A stretch of DNA of 64,000 nt from Lysinibacillus sp. KCTC 33748 (lineage in GTDB: Bacteria > Bacillota > Bacilli > Bacillales_A > Planococcaceae), in contig NZ_MWSJ01000021.1 of the NCBI RefSeq assembly GCF_002237755.1, forward strand, positions 20,453 through 84,452, written 5' to 3'. The notes beneath the pieces were generated by a model. It had not been told where the DNA came from, did not search any database, and saw only the letters and a list, made by a program, of their open reading frames with translations. Of this stretch, positions 1 through 6,903 are shown piece by piece (the first letter of the stretch is position 1; each line of letters opens with the position of its first letter). Both the position numbers and the translations under genes were made by a program.

Positions 1-591
1 AGCGATGAGTTAAATTTATGTATACAAGCTGTAGAAAAAGCTCTTCAGGAAGTAGATATATTGATTACAACAGGAGGAGTATCAGTAGGCGATTACGATT
101 ACTTACCTGCCATTTATGAAGCCATTGACGCACAGGTACTGTTTAATAAAGTGGCAATGCGACCAGGTAGTGTAACAACTGTTGCGGCTCGAAATGGTCA
201 ATTATTATTTGGACTTTCAGGTAATCCATCAGCTTGCTATGTTGGGTTTGAACTATTTACCCGACCTATTATTCGAACAGCATTCGGTAATAAGCAACCA
301 CATCTACGTAGAGAGCAGGCTGTTTTAGGTGCGGACTTTAAAAAACCGAATCCGTTTACTCGTTTTGTACGTGCTAATGCCTCGTACGAAAACGGTCAAT
401 TAATTGCAGTTCCTTCTGGTTTTGATAAATCTAGTGCGGTTTCTTCTTTAGCGGAAGCTAATGCCTTTATTGTATTACCAGGTGGATCACGTGGATACGA
501 AAAAGGAATGCAAGTTGTTGTCTTAATGTTAGAAGATTTGCAGGGAAGTGAGTGGCCATGGGACAACATCGAAAAATCCTACAAATCATAG
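1..591 (+). CDS. moeA: Molybdopterin molybdenumtransferase MoeA, C-terminal part (5' truncated by window edge)
   Basis: The frame is open from base 1, so the start lies outside the window and about 196 codons are visible. MoeA inserts molybdate into adenylylated molybdopterin to give active molybdenum cofactor. The family signature T-T-G-G-V-S-V-G-D-Y-D is at about residues 23-33 of the visible part, followed by the 'MRPG' segment and 'GLSGNPSA', both typical of the MoeA/MogA-like fold. The C-terminal beta-barrel domain (family domain IV) follows. The stop overlaps the start of mobB, and moaE and moaD come next, so this is the distal part of a cofactor operon. Identity is certain at family level; nothing suggests damage. 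Confidence 0.93.
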   Translation, partial: SDELNLCIQAVEKALQEVDILITTGGVSVGDYDYLPAIYEAIDAQVLFNKVAMRPGSVTTVAARNGQLLFGLSGNPSACYVGFELFTRPIIRTAFGNKQPHLRREQAVLGADFKKPNPFTRFVRANASYENGQLIAVPSGFDKSSAVSSLAEANAFIVLPGGSRGYEKGMQVVVLMLEDLQGSEWPWDNIEKSYKS

Positions 592-1076
592 GCTATCAAA
601 ATAGTGGCAAGACGACGTTAATGGAACAGCTCATTACACAAGCTACCATAGATGGTTTTCGGGTAGGAACAATCAAGCACCATGGACATGGTGGTATCCC
701 TATGATCGAAAGTTCAAAAGATAGTGTTCGTCATGAGAAAGCGGGTGCAAGTGTCACAGCAGTTGAGGGAGAAGGTACTTTGCGCATGAGTATTCACCAA
801 AGTAACTGGCAGCTTGCTGATATACTAGCTATTTATGAAACATTTAAGATGGATATCATTTTTATTGAAGGCTATAAAAATGAAGACTTTCCGAAGGTTG
901 TTCTTTTGCGCCAGGCGGAAGATGAATCTTTGCTACAAAAAGTAAGTAATATCATCTGTGTTCTTTATTGGCCAACCTATCCACTAAATAAACCACTAGA
1001 TTACCCAACTTTTTCAATTCATGAGAAGGAACAATATATAAAATTTTTAATGCAAGAAATGAGGCAGAAATCATGA
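558..1076 (+). CDS. mobB: Molybdopterin-guanine dinucleotide biosynthesis protein MobB
   Basis: A GTP-binding accessory protein thought to help MobA attach GMP to molybdopterin. The P-loop G-Y-Q-N-S-G-K-T is at residues 12-19 and a later 'FIEGYK' strand is typical of MobB. The length, about 172 residues, is normal. The start is taken as ATG 558, which is 11 bases from an AGGGA; an in-frame GTG at 552 is possible but sits too close. The gene overlaps moeA by about 34 bases and shares an ATGA junction with moaE, so translation of the operon is probably coupled. Confidence 0.92.
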   Translation: MGQHRKILQIIGYQNSGKTTLMEQLITQATIDGFRVGTIKHHGHGGIPMIESSKDSVRHEKAGASVTAVEGEGTLRMSIHQSNWQLADILAIYETFKMDIIFIEGYKNEDFPKVVLLRQAEDESLLQKVSNIICVLYWPTYPLNKPLDYPTFSIHEKEQYIKFLMQEMRQKS

Positions 1077-1552
1077 CTACATCGTTGTTTGAAATTATTG
1101 ATAAACCAATTGATGTTGAAGAAGTTAGACAAAAAGTATCAGATCGAAATGCTGGTGCGATCACTGTTTTCATCGGAACAGTACGTGAAATGACAAAAGG
1201 AAAGAAAACACTACATTTGGAATATCAAGCTTATCCAGCTATGGCTATTAAAATGTTTGAACAAATATCTAAAGAAATACAAGAGCGATGGTCAGAAGCA
1301 AAAGTAGCCATTACACATCGTGTTGGTCATTTAGAAATCTCGGATATTGCCGTAGTAATCGCGGTTTCATCACCACATCGTAAAATAGCCTATGAAGCAA
1401 ATGAATATGCTATTGATCGTATAAAACAAATTGTGCCTATTTGGAAAAAAGAGTATTGGGAAGATGGGACCGAATGGATTGGTGATCAATTAGAAAATGT
1501 CCCTTATCCAAAAGGAAATCCATCAATCAGTGAGGAGGAATCTTGTGATTAA
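1073..1552 (+). CDS. moaE: Molybdopterin synthase catalytic subunit MoaE
   Basis: Large subunit of molybdopterin synthase, which moves sulfur from the MoaD C-terminal thiocarboxylate onto precursor Z (cyclic pyranopterin phosphate). Family marks are 'AGAITVFIGTVR' near residues 28-39, 'THRVGHLEI' in the middle and 'PIWKKEYWEDG' near residues 121-131, which carries the conserved lysines near the active site. The 159-residue length is normal. The ATG overlaps the mobB stop by four bases, and the gene overlaps moaD by eight bases. The neighbouring moaD encodes its obligate partner. Confidence 0.95.
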   Translation: MTTSLFEIIDKPIDVEEVRQKVSDRNAGAITVFIGTVREMTKGKKTLHLEYQAYPAMAIKMFEQISKEIQERWSEAKVAITHRVGHLEISDIAVVIAVSSPHRKIAYEANEYAIDRIKQIVPIWKKEYWEDGTEWIGDQLENVPYPKGNPSISEEESCD

Positions 1553-1778
1553 CATATTATTATTTGCTCACTTACAAGAAAGTATAGGCGAGTCAAAATT
1601 ATGTGTAGACCTGTCAGATAGAACAATTGGACAAATTAAAGAATGGATGGAAATACAATATCCACAGGTTTCTTTACAACATGTTATGACAGCGGTAAAT
1701 GAGGAATTTGCAACAGATGCAACGGTCGTAAAAAAAGGGGATACAGTCGCGTTCATTCCACCCATTAGTGGAGGGTAA
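1545..1778 (+). CDS. moaD: Molybdopterin synthase sulfur carrier subunit MoaD
   Basis: Small ubiquitin-fold sulfur carrier of molybdopterin synthase. The product is 77 residues and ends in P-P-I-S-G-G. The terminal Gly-Gly is the site that is adenylylated and turned into a thiocarboxylate. The start is GTG 1545 behind GAGGAGG at 1532-1538; an upstream in-frame start at 1497 lies inside moaE and lacks this spacing. It is the last gene of the cofactor operon and is followed by a strong terminator shared with the convergent modB. Confidence 0.94.
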   Translation: MINILLFAHLQESIGESKLCVDLSDRTIGQIKEWMEIQYPQVSLQHVMTAVNEEFATDATVVKKGDTVAFIPPISGG

Positions 1779-1782
1779 AAAG

Positions 1783-1828
1783 AAAAGATGTAGTTGGTCC
1801 AGTTTAGTGAACCGACTACATCTTTTAT
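1783..1828. terminator. Bidirectional terminator between moaD and modB
   Basis: A stem of about 16 bp (AAAAGATGTAGT..GGT against ACCGACTACATCTTTT, one wobble) is flanked by A-rich sequence on the left and T-rich on the right. It can therefore end transcription from both convergent genes. Confidence 0.85.
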
Positions 1829-1888
1829 TATTTTGATCCAGAAAAAGCTCGTCGTAGGGGAAGATACTCTACTGGTTAAAGTTTTACT

Positions 1889-2545
1889 TTATGCCTTTAT
1901 GAGATGAACGCTCAGAAGCATAAGGAAGGAAATACCTATCATACAAATCACCCATGACCAAGCGAGTGACATGTTACCTGAACCAATCGCCATGTAAATA
2001 GCAAGTGGCGTCGTTTGCGTTTTGCCTGGGAGGTTACCAGCAAACATTAAGGTTGCACCGAATTCACCTAAAGCTCGTGTAAAACTTAAAATTCCACCAG
2101 AGACAATTGATTTTAATGCAAGAGGAATAGAAATAAAGAAAAAGACTTGCCATTCTTTTGCACCATCAACACGTGCAGCGTTCTCGATGTCCTCATCAAC
2201 AGATTCAAAGCCGGTTTTTGCTGATTGATACATTAAAGGAAATGCAACGACAGTAGAGGCTATGACTGCCGCCCACCATGTGAACATAACGGGTTGGTTA
2301 AAAAGCCATGTAATAAAGTTACCTAGTACACTGTTCTTACCAAAAATAATAATTAGAAGAAACCCTATTACAGTAGGGGGCAATACTAGTGGTAAAAGTA
2401 ACACTGTTTCTAGAAATAATTTTCCTTTGAACATACGTTTTGCCATCCATTTACCAAATAGAATACCAGTTACTATCACAATTATTCCTGACACAAGAGC
2501 TATTTCGATAGAAAGTTTTAGAGGTGACCAGAAATCAGTACTCAT
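1889..2545 (-). CDS. modB: Molybdate ABC transporter permease ModB
   Basis: Inner-membrane permease of the molybdate importer, 218 residues with about five or six hydrophobic segments. The ATPase-contacting EAA loop is visible as 'AARVDGAKEWQVFF' near residues 142-155, followed by 'TRALGEFGA', typical of ModB and CysT/W permeases. It lies three bases downstream of modA on the same strand, so the two are co-transcribed. No modC is adjacent; see the ATPase at 4481-5533. The product matches the family in length and has no sign of damage. Confidence 0.93.
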   Translation of the reverse strand: MSTDFWSPLKLSIEIALVSGIIVIVTGILFGKWMAKRMFKGKLFLETVLLLPLVLPPTVIGFLLIIIFGKNSVLGNFITWLFNQPVMFTWWAAVIASTVVAFPLMYQSAKTGFESVDEDIENAARVDGAKEWQVFFFISIPLALKSIVSGGILSFTRALGEFGATLMFAGNLPGKTQTTPLAIYMAIGSGNMSLAWSWVICMIGISFLMLLSVHLIKA

Positions 2546-2548
2546 CTA

Positions 2549-3334
2549 TTAATGAGTCCCTTGAAACCCATATTTTTTAAATACTTTCATCGCTTCATCA
2601 CTTTGTAAATAGTGATAAAAATCTTCCGCTTCTTTTGCATGCTTACTATCTTTGATAACACCTACAGGATAAATAATAGGTGTATGCATATCTTCTTTGG
2701 CTGTAGCAACGACATCGACTTTTTCTGATACAAGAGCATCTGTTTTATAAACTAGGCCTGCATCGACATTTTCAGTTTCTGTATATGTAAGAACTTGTCG
2801 TACGTCTTTTGTATACACTACTTTTGATTCTACATGTTCCAAAAGCTTCATGTTTTTCAATATTTCTATACCGTACTTGCCAGCAGGAACCGTTTCAGGT
2901 GTACCAATGGCAATCTTATCAGCTTTCGTTACGTCTTCAAATGATTGAATCTGTTTTTCATTTTTCTTAGGAACAATCAATACTAATTCGTTCGCTAAAA
3001 GATCTGTTCCTTGTTTTTTATCGATTAAATCTTCTTGAACTAGCTCATCAAACTTATCTTCTGCTGCTGAAAAGAAAAGATCAACAGGAGCACCTTCTGA
3101 AATTTGTTGTTGTAATGCACCAGAGCCACCAAAGTTAAATGTGATTTTAATAGTATCGTGTTCATTTTCATATGCTTTTTGAAGCTCTTCTAATGATTCT
3201 TGTAAACTAGCTGCTGCGGAAATCGTTAACTCAACGGGCTCTTTTGTTTTGTTGCTGTTTTCTTGGCTACTGCAGCCTGCTAAAATGCTGACTAGTAGTA
3301 ACAATGAAGCTATCAAATTATAATACTTTTTCAC
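2549..3334 (-). CDS. modA: Molybdate-binding lipoprotein ModA
   Basis: Substrate-binding protein of the molybdate importer, anchored outside the membrane by a lipid on Cys21 (lipobox L-A-G-C after a short K-rich and hydrophobic leader). The mature part starts a typical ModA fold: 'ISAAASLQESL', 'FNFGGSGALQQQI', 'EGAPVDLFFSAA', and later 'DAGLVYKTDA'. The Ser of 'AASL' and the 'GGSGAL' loop are oxyanion ligands in the family. Start is GTG 3334 behind AAAGGAG. Upstream sits a perfect palindrome that probably controls it. Confidence 0.94.
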   Translation of the reverse strand: MKKYYNLIASLLLLVSILAGCSSQENSNKTKEPVELTISAAASLQESLEELQKAYENEHDTIKITFNFGGSGALQQQISEGAPVDLFFSAAEDKFDELVQEDLIDKKQGTDLLANELVLIVPKKNEKQIQSFEDVTKADKIAIGTPETVPAGKYGIEILKNMKLLEHVESKVVYTKDVRQVLTYTETENVDAGLVYKTDALVSEKVDVVATAKEDMHTPIIYPVGVIKDSKHAKEAEDFYHYLQSDEAMKVFKKYGFQGTH

Positions 3335-3369
3335 TTTGATTATACTCCTTTTATAACTCGTTATAACAA

Positions 3370-3397
3370 GACATAACTAATTATAATTAGTTATGTC
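3370..3397. promoter_or_regulatory. 28-bp perfect palindrome, candidate operator between modA and the regulator gene
   Basis: GACATAACTAATTA followed directly by its exact reverse complement. Read on either strand it contains a weak promoter-like pair (-35 like AGACA, 17 bases, -10 like TTATGT), so a protein bound here would cover the modA promoter region. A second short dyad, TTATAAC-TCG-TTATAA, lies at about 3351-3366, nearer modA. The adjacent gene encodes a HTH/oxyanion-binding regulator, the likely ligand of this site. That link is inferred. Confidence 0.6.
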
Positions 3398-3498
3398 TAA
3401 AAAAGAAATACCAAATCGTTAGAAACATTCAAGATGTTAAATATATTATAATTACGTTACTATTGTAATCAATAGAAGCATAAGGGGAGATTTTTTAC

Positions 3499-4419
3499 AT
3501 GCCACATGAACATTCCTATACGATTGAAGAGGTTGCTCAATTATTAAAGGTTTCAAAATTAACGATCTACGATTTAGTGAAAAAGGGAGATTTACCTGTT
3601 TTTCGTGTAGGTCGACAAATGCGCGTAGATAGAACCGATTTACAATTATATATACAAAAGAGCAAGTCAGGAGCAACTACTACCGCATCTACTACCTCGA
3701 CTATTCCTTCTACAAACAAAAAAGTTATTATTAGCGGACAAGACTTAGCTTTAGACTTATTAGGAAAATATATAGAGAAAAAACAATCGAATAAAGTATT
3801 GCGCTCTCATGAAGGTAGCTTTAATGGTATTATGGGGCTGTATAATGGGGAAAGTGATATTGCTAGTTTACATTTGTACGATGGTGATACAGGGGATTAT
3901 AACACACCGTATTTGAAAAAGATTTTTGTAAGCCACTCTTATATTCTTATCAATCTGATTTCACGCCAAGCAGGCTTTTATGTGAAAAAAGGAAATCCAA
4001 TGCAAATTCAATCAATGGATGATTTTAAGACTAAAACACTAAAATTGATGAATCGTGAAAAAGGTTCAGGTGCTCGTACTTTCCTAGATGAGCAATTACG
4101 CATTCATCACATATCTCCATCCTCAATTGAAGGGTATAATGAAGAAGAAATGAGCCATATAGATGTAGCTTCTGCTGTCGCAAATGGAAATGCAGACATT
4201 GGAATAGGCATTGAAAAAATATCAAAACTTATAGATGTTGACTTTATACCACTTGTTAGAGAACGATATGATATTGTCCTATTAAAAACTCCCGAAAATC
4301 AACAGCTGCTTGAAACGGTAAAAGAGATTTTAAATTCACCAGATTTCCAAGCGGAAGTAGTCGCATTAGGAGATTATGACGTCAGTCAAATGGGACACGT
4401 TATATATGAAACACTTTAA
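3499..4419 (+). CDS. Excisionase-type HTH plus periplasmic-binding-like domain; probable molybdate-responsive regulator (YvgK-like)
   Basis: 306 residues. Residues about 5-55 form a MerR/excisionase-type helix-turn-helix ('YTIEEVAQLLKVSKLTIYDL...GDLPVFRVGRQMRV'). A low-complexity Ala/Thr/Ser linker follows at about 57-70. The rest is a soluble PBP-like substrate-binding domain with 'NREKGSGARTFLDEQL' and 'VASAVANGNADIGIGIE', as in the tungstate/molybdate-binding (TupA/ModA-like) domains. No signal peptide is present, so it acts in the cytoplasm. B. subtilis has a similar gene, yvgK, next to modA-modB homologues. It is divergent from modA across the palindrome, which suggests it senses the oxyanion and controls modAB. 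RBS AGGGGAGA precedes ATG 3499. Confidence 0.85.
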   Translation: MPHEHSYTIEEVAQLLKVSKLTIYDLVKKGDLPVFRVGRQMRVDRTDLQLYIQKSKSGATTTASTTSTIPSTNKKVIISGQDLALDLLGKYIEKKQSNKVLRSHEGSFNGIMGLYNGESDIASLHLYDGDTGDYNTPYLKKIFVSHSYILINLISRQAGFYVKKGNPMQIQSMDDFKTKTLKLMNREKGSGARTFLDEQLRIHHISPSSIEGYNEEEMSHIDVASAVANGNADIGIGIEKISKLIDVDFIPLVRERYDIVLLKTPENQQLLETVKEILNSPDFQAEVVALGDYDVSQMGHVIYETL

Positions 4420-4433
4420 TAATGCATGGTGTG

Positions 4434-4464
4434 AAAAAAACTTACCGAAAAGGCAAGTTTTTTT
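4434..4464. terminator. Terminator between the YvgK-like gene and the ABC ATPase gene
   Basis: A-tract, ACTTACC, loop GAAAA, GGCAAGT, T-tract (one mismatch). The flanking A7 and T7 allow it to work in both directions between convergent genes. Confidence 0.75.
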
Positions 4465-4480
4465 ACATTAATCGGGGAAA

Positions 4481-5533
4481 TTATAATAATACTTCAGTTT
4501 CAGCATCAAAAAATAGTAGGTGTTGAGGCTGGAGAGAAAGAGTTTCTCCGATGTTAAAGCTATGTTGGCCACTCCATTTAATTGTCCATGTTTGATCTGC
4601 CAATCGGACAATGATATGCGTTTCATGTCCTAGCTGTTCAATATTTACTATAGGAAGATGCAAAACGTCTCCTTTTTGGAGATGCTCAGGCCGAACGCAG
4701 ACTGATAATGGTGTATGTTGAGGTAAACGTGCATAAACACCGCTTGAAAGCTTCATTTTAAATTGATTTTCAATAATGAGCGTAGTATCTTCTAGAACTG
4801 CACTTGCCATGTTTATAGCTGGAGAGCCTATAAAGCTTGCGACAAATAAATTTTTGGGTTGATTATACAATTCTAGAGGTGTTCCAATTTGCTGAATACA
4901 TCCATTATGTAAAACCATTACTCGATCCCCCATGGTCATCGCTTCTGTTTGATCGTGGGTTACATAAATAGTTGTTAAGCCCAATTTTTTTTGTAGTTGT
5001 TTGATTTCTGTCCGCATTTGCGTTCGTAATTGTGCATCTAAATTGGATAAAGGCTCATCCATCAGACACAGCGGAGATTGGCTTACGATAGCACGTGCAA
5101 GAGCAACACGTTGACGTTGACCTCCGGATAAAGCTTTTGGTTTTCGATGTAAATAATCTGTCAGCTTTAGCAATTCAACACTTTCTTGCAAACGTTTCTG
5201 CTGCTCTTGTTTATGAACGCCTTTTCTTTTTAAACCAAATAAAATATTTTGTTCCACTGTTAGATGTGGGTATAGTGCGTAATTTTGGAAAACCATTGAT
5301 AAATTTCGTTCTTGAGGGGAAGCCATATCTAATGTGTCCCCATTTATTTGTATTGTGCCACTCGTCATTTTATCTAAGCCAGCAATAAGGCGCAGAAGTG
5401 TACTTTTACCTGAACCAGATGGACCTACTAATACAAAGAATTCACCTTTTTCAATCGTAATATTAATATCTTTTAATACAGGTGGTTGGGCATTATATGC
5501 TTTTTCGACATGCGTTAGCTTAATAAAACTCAT
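4481..5533 (-). CDS. ABC transporter ATP-binding protein, MsmX/UgpC/MalK type
   Basis: 350 residues. Walker A G-P-S-G-S-G-K-S is at residues 37-44, the Q-loop is in 'MVFQNYALYPH', the signature is 'LSGGQRQR', and Walker B is 'LCLMDEP' followed by a D-loop 'LSNLDA'. The H-loop is in 'YVTHDQTEAM'. A C-terminal OB-type (TOBE) regulatory domain covers about residues 235-350, as in sugar-import ATPases. No permease or binding protein gene accompanies it, so it is an orphan ATPase, as MsmX is in B. subtilis, where it serves several importers. The neighbouring modAB lacks its own ATPase; this protein could supply that role, but its C-terminal domain looks like MalK rather than the ModC Mop domain. 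Confidence 0.88.
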   Translation of the reverse strand: MSFIKLTHVEKAYNAQPPVLKDINITIEKGEFFVLVGPSGSGKSTLLRLIAGLDKMTSGTIQINGDTLDMASPQERNLSMVFQNYALYPHLTVEQNILFGLKRKGVHKQEQQKRLQESVELLKLTDYLHRKPKALSGGQRQRVALARAIVSQSPLCLMDEPLSNLDAQLRTQMRTEIKQLQKKLGLTTIYVTHDQTEAMTMGDRVMVLHNGCIQQIGTPLELYNQPKNLFVASFIGSPAINMASAVLEDTTLIIENQFKMKLSSGVYARLPQHTPLSVCVRPEHLQKGDVLHLPIVNIEQLGHETHIIVRLADQTWTIKWSGQHSFNIGETLSLQPQHLLFFDAETEVLL

Positions 5534-5735
5534 TTGTTAAACCTCATTTCAAATGATAACTAAAACAAAAGTCATTGTAACATATTCTTGTGGCACACAT
5601 TATGATAGAGAAATTAACGCAGGACAAAATCTTAAAAAGAAGCTGAGTAGTTCAAAGAGGATTCAGCATTCATTAATCTAAGTGATTCAACGCTTGCGCT
5701 GAACATTTTTAAAGGTATTGAGTGGTTATTTCGAT

Positions 5736-5789
5736 TTCAATTAACGAGGTTTGTTGATCTAAAATCGTTACTGTACCTCGTTAGTTGAA
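5736..5789. repeat. Long hairpin without T-tract
   Basis: Arms of 15 bp (TTCAATTAACGAGGT and ACCTCGTTAGTTGAA, one G-T wobble) enclose 24 bases. No run of T follows, so it is not a plain intrinsic terminator. Role unknown. Confidence 0.55.
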
Positions 5790-5913
5790 CTGATTTTAGT
5801 AATGGAGTAAGTTGGTTTGTGAATAGATTTTAAAAAAATTTAGCTTTTGCACTAGACAAATATGATTTTTTTATATATAGTATAATTAATAAAATCGTTT
5901 TCAAGAGAACAAT

Positions 5914-5975
5914 AAATTCACATATTACAAAGAGTAATCGTGTTTTATTTGATGCTTTTTGTAATATGTGAATTT
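5914..5975 (+). promoter_or_regulatory. 18-bp perfect inverted repeat in the cold shock gene leader
   Basis: AAATTCACATATTACAAA at 5914-5931 is matched exactly by its complement at 5958-5975, with a 26-base loop; TTCTTTT lies at the 3' end. It ends about 36 bases before the Shine-Dalgarno. In RNA it would be a very A-U-rich stem. It may be a terminator/attenuator or a temperature-sensitive leader element; the sequence alone does not decide. Confidence 0.55.
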
Positions 5976-6024
5976 TCTTTTGGTAATATGATTTTAATTA
6001 ATACAATTAATGGAGGTCATTCAA

Positions 6025-6225
6025 ATGACACAAGGTACAGTAAAATGGTTTAACTCAGAAAAAGGTTTCGGTTTCATCGAAGTAGAAGGTGGAAATGACG
6101 TATTCGCTCACTTCTCAGCTATCCAAGGTGACGGCTTCAAAACTCTTGAAGAAGGTCAAAAAGTTGAATTTTCAGTAGAAGAAGGTCAACGTGGACCTCA
6201 AGCTACAAACATCGTAAAACTTTAA
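6025..6225 (+). CDS. Cold shock protein, CspA/CspB family
   Basis: 66-residue single-stranded RNA/DNA-binding cold shock domain, an RNA chaperone. RNP1 'KGFGFIEV' is near residues 13-20 and RNP2 'VFAHFSAI' near 26-33; the C-terminus '[11 protein letters not shown]' is canonical. ATG 6025 is chosen because GGAGG at 6012-6016 is correctly spaced. An in-frame ATG at 6010 overlaps that ribosome binding site and would add five non-family residues. Several csp paralogues are usual in Bacillales, so a letter is not assigned. Confidence 0.96.
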   Translation: MTQGTVKWFNSEKGFGFIEVEGGNDVFAHFSAIQGDGFKTLEEGQKVEFSVEEGQRGPQATNIVKL

Positions 6226-6243
6226 TTTTAATGATGTAACCAT

Positions 6244-6277
6244 AAAAAGGCATCCTTTCAATAGGATGCCTTTTTTT
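6244..6277 (+). terminator. Terminator of the cold shock gene
   Basis: Perfect stem AAAAAGGCATCC / GGATGCCTTTTT with an 8-base loop and a T7 tail, directly after the stop. Confidence 0.92.
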
Positions 6278-6502
6278 ATGCATAAAAGGAAGTGATAGAA
6301 AGTGGAAAAAAGTGGGTTAGCACTACCTGTTTTTATTCCATCTCAAAATTCAACTCATCAAACATTAATTTAATTTCTTTCCCATTAACAGAAAAAAGAA
6401 AGCGAAAAAATAGTAATGAAATTTAACTTAAAATGGAACTTAATTCCTGTTTAATCGTATACAAAGTAATAGGATGTATAAAATTTAGGGGGGAGAGTTT
6501 AT

Positions 6503-6841
6503 ATGCGTAGTAAAAATTTAATTATTATGATAGTGGCATTTATTGTAGAAGTTTTAATTACGTATTTTATTGCTTCATTTTTCTCCGTAAGGTTTATTGA
6601 GATAATGTTTTTCACTGGTATAGCCTTTGCTGGTGGCACTTTTTACTTTTCGAGTAGTGGTGGAGCTATGACTAGGTTATTTGCATCTCAAGTTAGTGGG
6701 CAAACAGGCATAATTCAGAAAAGGGAACAGTTTACTTATCAACTAGGTCCGATATTTATTACGTCAGTTATATTCTTTTTAATTGGTTTAGTACTCTTTC
6801 TCTTATTAGTTTGGGGAATAATTCCTCCGGTGGAAGCTTGA
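6503..6841 (+). CDS. Small membrane protein of unknown function
   Basis: 112 residues with three hydrophobic segments: about 5-25, 32-52 and 83-108, the last two separated by a polar loop that contains a 'SSSGGA' and a 'SGQTG' patch. A good RBS (GGGGGGAGAG) precedes the ATG. I do not recognise the family. It stands alone, convergent with the MATE gene and separated from it by a strong bidirectional terminator. No enzymatic motif is seen. Confidence 0.7.
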   Translation: MRSKNLIIMIVAFIVEVLITYFIASFFSVRFIEIMFFTGIAFAGGTFYFSSSGGAMTRLFASQVSGQTGIIQKREQFTYQLGPIFITSVIFFLIGLVLFLLLVWGIIPPVEA

Positions 6842-6850
6842 AATACTTAT

Positions 6851-6898
6851 AAAATTGCTGTAGACAAAGTAATGTGTGGCTTTGTCTACAGCAATTTT
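6851..6898. terminator. Bidirectional terminator between the membrane protein gene and the MATE gene
   Basis: 19-bp stem (AAAATTGCTGTAGACAAAG and its complement) with a 10-base loop; A and T tracts at the two ends suit both strands. Confidence 0.9.
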
Positions 6899-6903
6899 AA
6901 TGA

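Larger units (their letters stand above)
5534..6024. other. Non-coding stretch upstream of the cold shock gene
   Basis: No convincing gene. It holds two long hairpins, listed separately, and a -10-like TATAAT at 5881-5886. An upstream TAGACA at 5853-5858 is 17 bases from TATAGT at 5876-5881, so the exact promoter is ambiguous. The cold shock mRNA would have a leader of about 130 bases. Confidence 0.5.
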
